A stretch of DNA of 64,000 bases from Effrenium voratum (lineage: Eukaryota; Sar; Dinophyceae; Suessiales; Symbiodiniaceae), in contig CAUJNA010003499.1 in assembly GCA_963377175.1 (NCBI GenBank), positions 489,321 through 553,320 of the forward strand, read 5' to 3'. This document shows positions 49,551 through 57,959 of this stretch, one piece after another. The notes beneath the pieces were generated by a model that saw nothing but the letters and a program-made list of their open reading frames with translations, did no database searches and was not told the origin of the DNA. The translations under genes were made by a program, and so were the position numbers. Within the stretch, counting starts at the first letter, position 1; the number at the start of each line of letters is the position of its first letter.

Positions 49551-50200
49551 TTACGCGTCGGCTGCGGGTAAAACGGCTGCGGGGAGCATGCGTGAAGGGA
49601 GCGTTCTCCGCAGGGAAGCACTAACAAACCGAAAGGCTCGTGCCCCCCCCCGCCCCCTTCCCTCGTCGTGGCGTGGGTCACCGTTCCGCTGAAACGTGCG
49701 CCTCCGTGGGCGGCGGCCTCCCTCCACGGCGGCGTGTGCCCGTACCACGCGCGAGCGCGTTCTGTTGCGGCCCGGCCGGTGCTGTTGCCGGAAAGCGCGT
49801 GGCCTCCCGCAGCAATTGGCACAGCAGGTCCTCGGCGGGGAGGCCGGCCTGCGCAGCCAGCCCCCGCAGGCCCGCCCGCAGACACACACGCGAGCACTGC
49901 CTCTGCTGCTGCATGCCACGTCGGCCGAGCATGGCCGAAGCGCAGCCGTGAGGCCGGCATTGCCGAGAAGAAAACCACCGTGCCCGCAACGCCGAGCCCG
50001 GCACCCAACAAGAACCAGCCCCAGCAAAGGCAGCACGGCCCCCATCCGGAGTAGGACGGCGAGCTGCCAGTGCAAACCAGGGCGGCGTGGGCAAGGGCCT
50101 CCTTGCAAGTTGGGGGGAGTGCGGCGAGCGCAGGCAGCGCCTCGCCCGCCAGCTGTTTGCCCCATTGCCATATCCACAACGCTGTTTGCAGCGCAGCCAT
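49551..50200 (-). CDS. LINE A: possible hydrophobic upstream ORF
   Basis: A frame from 50200 stays open into the main ORF. Its first about 110 residues include WIWQWGKQLAGEALPAL and a membrane-type segment (FLLGAGLGVAGTVVFF). It may be an ORF1-like or leader peptide of the LINE, or chance. Other frames here are also open because of high GC. Confidence 0.3.
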
Positions 50201-50296
50201 ACAGAAGAGGCGCGGCGGGGGGCCACACCAGAAACAAACCGTGCACCACCAGATTTTGTGTCCGGCTTGAGCCGCCCAATCAGCATCAAAAAAGGA

Positions 50297-50839
50297 TTAA
50301 ATATCCAGATTCCCAACCGAGATGGGGACACCCGAATCGAAGTCGAGTCGACCGAAATCAGGCGGTGTGGCCTGCGATCCACTCCCGAGGAGCTGGTCAA
50401 ACTGATCCCATGTAAGGGACCAAGATTGAGCCGGCTCCGGATGAGCAGCAGGGGCAGCGTCGGGCAGCCTGGTCTTCGATCTGGAGCGCCACGTAGGCGA
50501 AATCGACGAGGGCACCTGATTTGGAGGAACCACAGCCTCTTCTAGAGGGGGTCCGTCCTCGATCTGGAGCACTGCCGCCGGGATAGGGGCCTCCGCATCC
50601 TCATCAAACACGACCTGAGAAGGGATCCAATCGTCCGTGATCACCCCGGGATTGGGCTCTGCGCCCACCATCGGGGGAATGGGCCACAGGCCGGGGGCAG
50701 CATGCGCGGCGTTGCCGCGAAGGGCGTTGGCCTCGTCGTCAACGAAGCCTGGCCCACGATGTGAAGCTCCAGGGGACGCCATTGTACGTACAAGTAGGCG
50801 AGGGAGCAGGTAGCGGATCACGTCCCGCAACCGGATCAC
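50297..50839 (-). CDS. Acidic, Pro-rich ORF upstream of LINE A, possibly Gag N-terminus of the outer copia
   Basis: The 180-residue frame is acidic and Pro-rich (contains VGAEPNPGVITDDW and WDQFDQLLGSGS), compositionally like the Gag N-terminal region at 44760-44096. If LINE A inserted in the outer Gag, the two would be halves of one ORF. I could not prove a junction, and the frame ends in a stop beside LINE A. Confidence 0.35.
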   Translation of the reverse strand: MIRLRDVIRYLLPRLLVRTMASPGASHRGPGFVDDEANALRGNAAHAAPGLWPIPPMVGAEPNPGVITDDWIPSQVVFDEDAEAPIPAAVLQIEDGPPLEEAVVPPNQVPSSISPTWRSRSKTRLPDAAPAAHPEPAQSWSLTWDQFDQLLGSGSQATPPDFGRLDFDSGVPISVGNLDI

Positions 50840-51209
50840 CAGCCCCAGCTTCTAGCTGGTACGGCTGATGACCTGCGGTTTTGGGCGAACACGAAGTCGC
50901 CCAGGGAAGCAAATGAGTACAAAGAAGATCATAATGTACCCAAAGCACCCGGAAACACAACTCGGGTGAAGCTGTGGATGATGACCGGGTTGAGGAAGTG
51001 ACGGTTGGTAAAGAGAAGTTTGGGGAAGTTGGGAATCAAGCTGAAGAAGTATAAGTACTCAACCAAGCCCAGCAAACCCTGCCGCACCACCGGATACCTC
51101 CCACAACCAGCTGCCCCCAGCACCGAGACCTTTTCCCGATGATGTGGGCGGCTGCCGTTGTATGGCGTCCGCACGTGGTGCCAGAGCTAAACTGACGGGG
51201 GGTTGAAAA

Positions 51210-51220
51210 CTTGAGCCAAA
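51210..51220 (-). promoter_or_regulatory. Spliced-leader-like sequence (TTTGGCTCAAG)
   Basis: On the minus strand the last 11 bases of the 22-nt dinoflagellate spliced leader appear exactly. The stretch lies about 380 bases upstream of the ORF 50839-50297 and points the same way. It may be a relict leader from a reverse-transcribed, trans-spliced RNA. Confidence 0.45.
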
Positions 51221-51225
51221 CGGCC

Positions 51226-52195
51226 ATTCGGCCGATTCGCTTATGAAGAAACAACACGTGAACGAAACACATTGTCAATGCCAGAAATTGATCTAACAGT
51301 TGGCATGGCCTTATTGTCTTGTGGAGTTGAAGGCCAGCTTTCTCCTGACACAGTGGACATCAAGGCCAGAGCAAGGAAGGGAGATGCAGTGTATGTGAAA
51401 GTGGCATGGACCTCCAAGAGGCGCCCTCTTTCCTCCGACTCAATGAGGACTTTTCTGTCCCCGAAACCCCCCCTTTAAGGACGCCTCCGGGCACTGGAGG
51501 GCTTTGCATGCTGGCTGTTGGTAAGCCGGGCAGCCTCCGGGCACGGCTCGGCTCAGCGCACGCGGCTGGCTGTCAAGGAGGCTCCGGGCTCGGGCAACAC
51601 GTCGCTCCACAAGGGCAACTCCCCATCGACATTGGAAGCCGAATGGGGAGGGAGCGCAAGCAAGCTAGCAGCATATGCCCTGTGGGCAGCCGCCGCAAGG
51701 AGCGAGCACCACCGCCGGGCAAGGCCCGCAGCGCAATCATTTTGCCAGAAAGCACGCAGTTCCACATTGATGACGTGAATCAGCATTTGAGACCACCGAA
51801 GGCATGTCGCCTGAGGGAAGAGAGTGACCTGCTGCCTTTGCTTGGGTGTGATCCGGAGAAGACTGTGGTCAGCAACATGGTAGCACCTGCATCAGGTGCC
51901 TCCCTGCCAATCCGGTACTTCCAGCACCAACATGTGGTGGATGTGTGGTGGTTTTACTTGGCATGGATGAGCTGCAGGGCACCAACATGAAGCCAGCCTC
52001 CTGGTCTACCTTTTGGCGGAAGTGGATCTCTTGCCTTGGGGATATACTGACTGGCAAGTTTTGCATTGATTTTACATTAATAGTTTAAGTTGTATTTTTG
52101 TGTGTTTGTGTCTTGCAGTTTTGCCCGTGCTCCTAGGTTGGTGCCTCAACATTGGTTTGCGGAAGAAATGCCAGCATGCACAATGCGATACTTAC
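51226..52195. other. Spacer between LINE A and LINE B
   Basis: A plus-strand frame (51406-51990) and a shorter one (51272-51478, starting MSMPEIDLTVGMAL) are open, but nothing identifies them. This could be a remnant of another element. Confidence 0.35.
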
Positions 52196-52199
52196 TTGG

Positions 52200-52235
52200 C
52201 ATTTTTTTTGTTTTTTTTTTTTTTTTCTTTCGCGC
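52200..52235 (-). terminator. 3' A-rich tail of LINE B
   Basis: The T-rich tract on the plus strand is, on the minus strand, the A tail following GGAAAAAGGCGCG. It marks the priming end of the element. Confidence 0.8.
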
Positions 52236-52261
52236 CTTTTTCCGTCTGCTCCTGCAGGCCA

Positions 52262-52335
52262 CTTATATACCGGCGGCCCCCGGATGTGCTTAGGGGGCAT
52301 TGAGGGGGCAGCCATTTGTATACCGGCGGCTCCCG
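52262..52335 (-). repeat. Two TATA-containing 54-bp repeats in LINE B 3' UTR
   Basis: On the minus strand GCCGCCGGTATACAAATGG and GCCGCCGGTATATAAGTGG lie 54 bases apart, each after a GGGAGCC/GGGGGCC box. The units resemble the TATA-bearing monomers at 57480-57690. Confidence 0.6.
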
Positions 52336-52345
52336 GCTGTGCGGC

Positions 52346-55300
52346 TCACCGGCTGGGCAAGCGGGATGCGCCCGCCAGTGGCACGTGGGCAAGATCAGCC
52401 AGCAAGGTGCCGAGGGGAGGCAGGGTGCCACCCCCGGCATTGCAGAGCTCCGGCCCGGCAGCCTGCCTGAAAAGGGACGAAGCAAAGGCTGTCATGGCTG
52501 CATGGGTCAGCTGGGCCGACCACCTGGCAACAAGAGCGCTGACAACACTGGGGCGCAGCCGAGCTGGCGCTTCAAGTGCCCGGGCGCGGGCCAAGGACCG
52601 GATGAAGGAGGCGGCCTCATCACTCCACCGCCCGCCAACCTCGACTGCAAGCACGACCAACCGGCATCTGTGCGCCCGCACGAGCTCTGGGTAGGCCCGC
52701 TCTTTGCGACGGCGCGCCACGGCGAGGGCAGCACCAGCGACTTGACCCCCGCGCCGAACGGGCTGGCCCTGCCCTGACAAGGGCGAGACAAGGGTTGTGT
52801 CCACTGCAAGTTGCTGGCCCCCCCACAGTGGGAGGCCATTGGCCACGACCTCCAGCCGCCTATCGTCGACCCGGTCAACTTGAAGGTTCAAGTCCGCAAG
52901 GCGTGTGTTGGAGGTGACTCTGGCTCCAGCTTCTCTGCAAACGCGTGCGGCCGCACGCTCCAGCGGACACCCGCGCCCCCGGAGCACACCTGACCGGGCG
53001 CAGGCTGCACGATGGTCGCCGAAGGGGTCCAGAAGGCGACGGCACCGGCAGGTGCGCTCAGCAAGAGGCAAGGGGAGGCGCAGGCGGCGCAGGAGGAGAA
53101 CACGGAAGAGATGGCAGGGATAGGACAAAACTGATGAGACTGGCACTGTAGTGAGGAAACGGCTAGCGAAAGGCCCGGACTGGGAGTGCAAGAGCGCTTG
53201 GGCAGCAGGATCGGCGCCTGCCAGCAAGGTCTCACGATGCCGACGGGCCTCGGCGGCTGCAGCTTGGCCCTGCCAGCTACGAAGGAAGGTGGAAGGCCCC
53301 TCCTCCTGCACCACGGGCGCGCTCTCACCAGCACACAGCTCCCGCCACGCCGGGGGAGCCCAGTCGGAGTGGCCGAGCGCTGCACGTGCTGCGGCAGCCG
53401 CCGCAAAGCAAGCTGGCTGTGGGTCGGGGCTGTCGAGGTGGTCAAGAAACTCTTGCGCAACACGAGGCAAGCGGCGACTCAAAACAGCCAAGCAGTCAGC
53501 CCAGGAAGCCCAAAAAGCCGGCACGGAATTGCGAACAGCAGAGGCGAGGCCAAGGCCGCCAAGGGACAGGGGCAACTGGGCAACGTCACGGGCATGTCGC
53601 GGCAGGTCGCCTGTGCCAAGCAAAGTGGAAAGGGCAGACAACACGGCTGAATCATGGTCTTGCGCATACTCGGCAGTGGTCGCCGGGGCGAGCATGCGAA
53701 GCAAATAGTTGCAACGCGGACTGCAGCAAAAGAGAAGGAGCAACCAAGAAGCCTGCAAATCACCTAGTGCCGGCAGACGCTCCAGCAACCGGTCATGCCC
53801 CGCACGGGACTGGAGAAGCTGGGAACGCACAAAGGCCGCCGACCCGACAGGGACACCGAGCACTGTGAGCCCTTGTTCTTCAACTGGCCGGCCGCCAGCA
53901 CCAACCCAACAGGAGGCCTCCGGCGCACCTGGCTGACCGAGGGCGGGTGGCACGCGTCCGGACAAGTTCCAAATGCGTGTCTTGCCACTGTTGAGACGCA
54001 CTCGGCAGTGGGCCCAGAGCTCATCTGCAAGGTGCTGGTGAGCAAGGCCCACCCGGTCCGGCCGGGCAATGGTGATCACATCGTCAAGGAAGGCCACGAG
54101 CAACTCGTCGGGCTGCATTTGAGCGTGCACTGCTTCCAAGGCTCCGTGCTGGCCGAGGGAGTAGAGAGCGGGCATCAAGGGATCACCCTGCTCCCCCCCT
54201 TCCGCTTGCTGTATGATGTGTGCAGTCCCGTCTGCGTCATGCCACACATATTCGGATGGCTCCGAATAAAACATGCGCACAAAGGGGAGGCACTGGTTCG
54301 CCCCTGGGACACGGAGAAGCCCCTGCAGCATCGCTTGGCGGCTCATGGTGTCAAACGCACCGACCCCATCAACGGAGACAAGAGTGCTTTCAGGATCAAG
54401 CTCGAGGGCGGCCGTCAGCAAACGAACAACACTCTCCGCACCAGATCGCGTGGACAAGGCAAACTGAAAGGGAGAGCAGGCTTCCTGGAAAGCCTCCGCC
54501 TTCTGCTGGGCAAAGCACCGCGCAACCAAACGGCGGGTGAAGTCGCCGATCACGATGCCCCGGACTCGGCCGTTGGGTTTCTGAAGAGCAACCATGCGCC
54601 CGAGGCCGAGTGCCCTTGCCGCATCTCTGGGCACCGCCGCCTGCGCAACGAGTTGCGTCACGCGGACGAAGAGATCAGAAGCCCCCTCATCGTCAAGGAG
54701 CACACGAGCGACCTCAGCCGTGAGGCCCGAGGGTCCTGGGGCAGCTCCCTTTCGTGCGCGCTGGAGGTTTGAAAGCACCAATTCAGGGAGGAGGTGGACC
54801 TGGTCAGGTTGGAAATCCAACACCTCGTGGGAAAGCGCCTCATACGGCTCGGCTGGGCGCCGGTCGGGATCACGAAGCTCCTGCAAAGTCTCGGGGGTGC
54901 CTGGGGCCAGCGCGCTAGACGTCAGCGCCTGTCGTGCCGCGGACAGTTCTCCAAGGTGCACAAGGTGGCGTGCGCGCTGGGCGGCACGGGCCGCGAGGGC
55001 TTCCGGGGTCGCTACCTCGGCTCGGGGCACCGGTGGCTGAAGTGGCTGGGCTTCTTCCAGGAGTTGGGTCCACCGCCCCTCATTAAACGCCGCGAGGCGT
55101 GCAATCCACTCATGCTTGGGCAGCTTCCGAACACCAGGGCCGCGATGCAACAGCATGCGTGGCAACAAGAACCACAGCTTCCAGGCTCGCATGGATCGCT
55201 CCTCGTGGGCTCCCGCGTCGAGGATGGCTGACAAAGCAAAGGCCAGGGCGTGACGCACGTAAGGGAATTCGGCGACGCAGGAGAGAGCCCTGGGAAGCGT

Positions 55301-55399
55301 TGTCATGGCCATCCCCCTCCTGTCCTGCCCTGTCAGCCGGTCCCGTTGCCGTTGGGGACGGGCGATGTTGATATGGCCCCGCCCGCGGACCATCGCCAA
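52346..55399 (-). CDS. LINE B: reverse transcriptase and RLE endonuclease (1,017 codons, intact)
   Basis: The frame is open throughout. RT motifs in order: RKGAAPGPSGLTAEV (about residue 215), ALQKPNGRVRGI, VSVDGVGAFDTMSR (about 345), GGEQGDPLMPAL (about 405) and FLDDVITI (about 438, catalytic). Then a thumb/connection, a CCHC-type finger (CRCRRLLDPFGDHRAAC, about 790), and the RLE nuclease: DDRRLEVVANG, AVDTTLVSPL, RRRKERAYPEL and AVEVGGRWSDEA with its D, K and E residues. The matching part of LINE A aligns along the whole length. The first ATG used is uncertain; homology to LINE A starts near 55310. It lacks the N-terminal region, which in LINE A is joined upstream. Confidence 0.9.
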   Translation of the reverse strand: MAMVRGRGHINIARPQRQRDRLTGQDRRGMAMTTLPRALSCVAEFPYVRHALAFALSAILDAGAHEERSMRAWKLWFLLPRMLLHRGPGVRKLPKHEWIARLAAFNEGRWTQLLEEAQPLQPPVPRAEVATPEALAARAAQRARHLVHLGELSAARQALTSSALAPGTPETLQELRDPDRRPAEPYEALSHEVLDFQPDQVHLLPELVLSNLQRARKGAAPGPSGLTAEVARVLLDDEGASDLFVRVTQLVAQAAVPRDAARALGLGRMVALQKPNGRVRGIVIGDFTRRLVARCFAQQKAEAFQEACSPFQFALSTRSGAESVVRLLTAALELDPESTLVSVDGVGAFDTMSRQAMLQGLLRVPGANQCLPFVRMFYSEPSEYVWHDADGTAHIIQQAEGGEQGDPLMPALYSLGQHGALEAVHAQMQPDELLVAFLDDVITIARPDRVGLAHQHLADELWAHCRVRLNSGKTRIWNLSGRVPPALGQPGAPEASCWVGAGGRPVEEQGLTVLGVPVGSAAFVRSQLLQSRAGHDRLLERLPALGDLQASWLLLLFCCSPRCNYLLRMLAPATTAEYAQDHDSAVLSALSTLLGTGDLPRHARDVAQLPLSLGGLGLASAVRNSVPAFWASWADCLAVLSRRLPRVAQEFLDHLDSPDPQPACFAAAAAARAALGHSDWAPPAWRELCAGESAPVVQEEGPSTFLRSWQGQAAAAEARRHRETLLAGADPAAQALLHSQSGPFASRFLTTVPVSSVLSYPCHLFRVLLLRRLRLPLPLAERTCRCRRLLDPFGDHRAACARSGVLRGRGCPLERAAARVCREAGARVTSNTRLADLNLQVDRVDDRRLEVVANGLPLWGGQQLAVDTTLVSPLSGQGQPVRRGGQVAGAALAVARRRKERAYPELVRAHRCRLVVLAVEVGGRWSDEAASFIRSLARARALEAPARLRPSVVSALVARWSAQLTHAAMTAFASSLFRQAAGPELCNAGGGTLPPLGTLLADLAHVPLAGASRLPSR

Positions 55400-56276
55400 G
55401 GCCAGCCGTGCAGGACATCAGTTCCCACTCCTGCTGCCGCTGCTTCCGCCTCCGCAGCTCCAGCCCCCACGGTGCAGCCAGCGCCCGCTGAGCCAGCCGC
55501 TCCGATCGCCGGGGAAGCGCCTTGGTTTTCTCGCGGCCCCCCCGGCCCGCAGGAGGTCCTTTCCTATGGGAACAGCTGGTTTTACGTTCCCCTCCTGCTA
55601 TCGGCCGCAGGTTTGCTCCGCAGTGCAGCTGCGTCGGCTTGGGAAACCCACCCGTTCTTTGCGCCCATCTGGCGCGCGGCTATGCTGGATCTCACTGGTG
55701 CAGCTCCAGTAGCCATTGAAGCCTTGCTCTTCATTCTGGAGGCCCAGCAAGCAGCGGCAATCCAGGACGGCGTGCAGCTATCGCCCTCAGAGCTTGCTTT
55801 GCCACGTGCTCTTGCTGCAGCCAGGGCTCAACTTCCCTCGGGCGCCTCCATCTACGTGCCCTGGGCGGTCCGAGGCTGCTCCCGCAACAGCGGCTACATC
55901 CCCGCCACCGCACAGGAAGCTTTGCTTGTGCGCTTCCTCGGGGAGCGCGGGTCGGCCGCCCTCGCCGCAGCCGCAGCTCGGTTCCGATCCCCGCCAGCTC
56001 CCCAGGCACCGCTGTCAGTTCCCCCCGGCAACCCCGCACCAACTGGAGCAGCAGCCACAGCAGTTGCAGCAGCAGCAGCAGCAGCAACCGCAGCAGCAAC
56101 AACTGCCACAACCTCAGCAACAGCTGCCGCTACCACGACAACAGCCGCCGCAGCAGCGGCCGCGACAGCAGCAGCGGCAGAACCCGCAGCACAGGCAATA
56201 ATAGTCCTTCCAGCCGCCGCACGGCGGGACCAAGATGGCGCCCAGGCAGGCGCACCGCCACCCCCTGGCGGCGGCC

Positions 56277-56318
<42 letters not shown>

Positions 56319-56869
56319 GCAGCAGCACCAGCAGCAGCCGCGCCAGCAGCGCTGGCAGCGCTCGCCTCCGCGGAGGCCGTCCCCACAGCCCAGGTAGGCG
56401 CGGAGCGCCCCAGTGCCCACCATCCAGGGGCGGCAACCGCAGCACAGCATCGTCACATGCCGCCCCCGGCAGTGGCTACAGCCCACGGCCCGACAACTCC
56501 CAGCAGAGCAGTCGACCACGCCCCTTGGGCCAGGCAGCTAGCCACTCCGACAGCGAGCCACAACCTCCCGACCCCATGCCGCCGCCGGCGGCGGATCGGC
56601 AGCTCCAGCGGGCGCTGGTGCAACTTGACTCAGTGGATTTGCTCCAGACACTCCAGCGCCGTGCTTGCACTTTCCAGTTCGTTCCCCCTTTTGTCCGCGG
56701 TCCCGTCCCCGTTCACCGTAAGCGACATCAACAGCGAGCACACGGGCCCCGTGCACCGCGCAGACAGGGACGACCGGCACGTTCTGGAGCAGGGGGTGAT
56801 GGCCGGTCAAGTTCTCGTTGCACCGCAGGCACACCCACTCTGGGTCCCACCTGCCCGTACCTCGGTTGA
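55250..56869 (+). CDS. Plus-strand LINE N-terminal segment, head-to-head with LINE B RT
   Basis: This 539-codon frame on the opposite strand resembles the LINE A region before its RT: SWFYVPLLLSAAGLL matches SWLYVPLLHAAAGNL, and LDSVDLLQTLQRRA then VPPFVRG matches LDDVDVATEFRHPVATLQDV then PGFLRS. Between them lie long Ala/Thr and Ser tracts from GCA/AGC repeats. It therefore looks like the 5' protein half of a LINE of the same family, inverted relative to LINE B. The homologous part runs to about 56710; codons after that are probably the reverse of the RING ORF. Function unknown. Confidence 0.7.
56055..56350. repeat. GCA/AGC trinucleotide tracts
   Basis: Imperfect (GCA)n at about 56058-56170 and nearly pure (AGC)n at about 56277-56345 encode poly-Ala/Thr and poly-Ser/Asn on the plus strand. 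They make the minus strand appear as Leu- or Cys-rich frames that are not real. Confidence 0.9.
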
Positions 56870-57461
56870 AGACGGGCATCCACGCCATGTGGCGGGAAGG
56901 CAAGTCCACCCACGCCTGGTCAGAGTCGGCACGCGAGCTGTCCACTAAGGCTACATGCTGGCAGCAAAAAGCCGTGACAGACGATGGCGGAGGGGGGGGA
57001 GCAGACTCGGGAGCGAGAGGGACAGAACGAGTGTTGTACGACGGGGCCGCCTGAGGCAAGGAGACCGAGTGCGCGGAACACTGGAAAGCAAAACGCTCCT
57101 CAGCAACCGAAGTCCAACCAGTACGACAGAACGGGCAGGACATGTGGCGAGAATTCACACGCAAATGCGCGACACAACCCAGGTGGACACGATGGCCACA
57201 CGACGGCCACACGAATGGAACCTCGGGCCCTGCGGCCGCACTAGGAACTGCACACATGCAAATGGGACAGTCTTCAACATCAGGATTCGAAGGACAAGGC
57301 TGAGATCCAGCACGCAACATCCACTCGGGGGTGACAGGTGCCGGCTGGCCCGCACCAAGCCCACGAGGCGGGGAGGGCGAAGAAGCCACCGAGAGCACTG
57401 CAGATGGCTGTCCCGGCGCGAGTGGCGTGGCCGCTCCATCAAGGCTGCTATCGGGCGCCAT
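56538..57461 (-). CDS. RING-finger ORF at the 5' side of LINE B
   Basis: The frame carries a complete C3H2C3 RING: Cys65, Cys68, Cys88, His90, His93, Cys96, Cys109 and Cys112 (CPICMC, WPSCGHRVHLGC, SCPFCRTGW). A second Cys/His-rich part follows (FCCQHVALVD, WVCLRCNENLTGHH, VPVCAVHG). RING domains bind E2 enzymes as ubiquitin ligases, but in a LINE the domain could bind nucleic acid or proteins of the host. The last about 60 codons run into the plus-strand LINE segment and are probably not original. A degenerate relative of this RING lies at 63405-63560, beside another LINE remnant, which supports its being part of the family. Confidence 0.75.
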   Translation of the reverse strand: MAPDSSLDGAATPLAPGQPSAVLSVASSPSPPRGLGAGQPAPVTPEWMLRAGSQPCPSNPDVEDCPICMCAVPSAAAGPEVPFVWPSCGHRVHLGCVAHLRVNSRHMSCPFCRTGWTSVAEERFAFQCSAHSVSLPQAAPSYNTRSVPLAPESAPPPPPSSVTAFCCQHVALVDSSRADSDQAWVDLPSRHMAWMPVFNRGTGRWDPEWVCLRCNENLTGHHPLLQNVPVVPVCAVHGARVLAVDVAYGERGRDRGQKGERTGKCKHGAGVSGANPLSQVAPAPAGAADPPPAAAWGREVVARCRSG

Positions 57462-57479
57462 TCAGGGCGGTTGACCGTT

Positions 57480-57690
57480 GGTCACGGGGCCGGTCCCCCC
57501 AAAGCAGCTGACCGTTGTCGACCCTGGGACGGTCCCCCAGATGCTGTTTTTTATACTGGACCAGCCCCCAGTAGTGCAGACCGATTGTCTGAGCTGGGAC
57601 GGTCCCCCAGCGCCGTTTTTTATACTGGACCGGCCCCCAGTGGTGCTGACCGAATGTTTAAGCTGGGACGGTCCCCCAGCTGTGTTTTTT
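57480..57690 (-). promoter_or_regulatory. Tandem about-70-bp monomers with TATA boxes upstream of LINE B
   Basis: GGTCCCCCAG recurs at 57531, 57601 and 57670 (steps of 70 and 69). On the minus strand each full unit contains CTGGGGGACCGTCCCAG, a partly self-complementary box, and two contain CCAGTATAAAAAAC. They lie just upstream of the RING ORF start (57461), like the promoter monomers of rodent L1 5' UTRs. A further CCCAGTATAAACAAAC is at about 57815-57830. Confidence 0.7.
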
Positions 57691-57750
57691 TTTTTTTTTG
57701 TTTTTTTTTTCGGGCCTGTTTTTTTTCCTTTTTTTTTTCCTCCTCCTCCT
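57684..57750 (-). repeat. A/T homopolymer-rich tract
   Basis: Long T runs on the plus strand (A runs on minus), broken by GGGCCTG and followed by CCTCCTCCTCC. It may be the A-rich 3' tail of another copy to the right, or a simple-sequence expansion in the monomer array. Confidence 0.7.
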
Positions 57751-57959
57751 GGCCCGGCCTCCAACACGGAGGTCTTAACACAGAGCTGTTGTTGACCTGG
57801 ACAGCTTCCAGGGGACAGTTTGTTTATACTGGGCCTGCCTCCCAGCTATGCAATCCGTGGCGCCCCGCCGCGCAACAAAAAAGGAAAAGGACCCCAAACG
57901 AACCAGGGGCAGCCCCAAAACCAAACAACCGAAAACCGGGGGGGGAGGAGCCAGACCAG

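Larger units (their letters stand above)
44770..50290 (-). mobile_element. LINE A: RLE-type non-LTR retrotransposon, decayed
   Basis: The element contains RT motifs, a CCHC-like finger and a restriction-like endonuclease at its C-terminus, as in R2-type LINEs, and ends in an A-rich tail. At least three single-base frame changes (near 46780, 46510 and 45680) break the RT-RLE frame. The 5' limit near 50290 is inferred from where the unrelated ORF 50297-50839 ends; I found no convincing target duplication. Confidence 0.8.
52200..57740 (-). mobile_element. LINE B: RLE-type non-LTR retrotransposon with rearranged 5' half
   Basis: On the minus strand it ends with GGAAAAAGGCGCG plus an A tail (52245-52201) and carries an open RT-RLE frame (55399-52346). 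Its presumed 5' part is odd: a LINE N-terminal segment lies on the plus strand (about 55300-56710), followed by a minus-strand RING ORF (57461-56538) and TATA-bearing monomers (57690-57480). Whether this is one rearranged element or two pieces is discussed under findings. Confidence 0.75.

Noticed and set aside
44740..50310. Short words shared at the two sides of LINE A (such as ATCTC) as target duplication
   Set aside because: Five bases at a flexible position is not evidence, and the joined frame would hit a stop.
56000..56400. Possible CRISPR-like array from the regular AGC repeats
   Set aside because: The units are trinucleotides without spacers.
55894..56519. Minus-strand poly-Leu and poly-Cys frames
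   Set aside because: They are the complement of GCA/AGC repeats encoding Ala and Ser on the plus strand.
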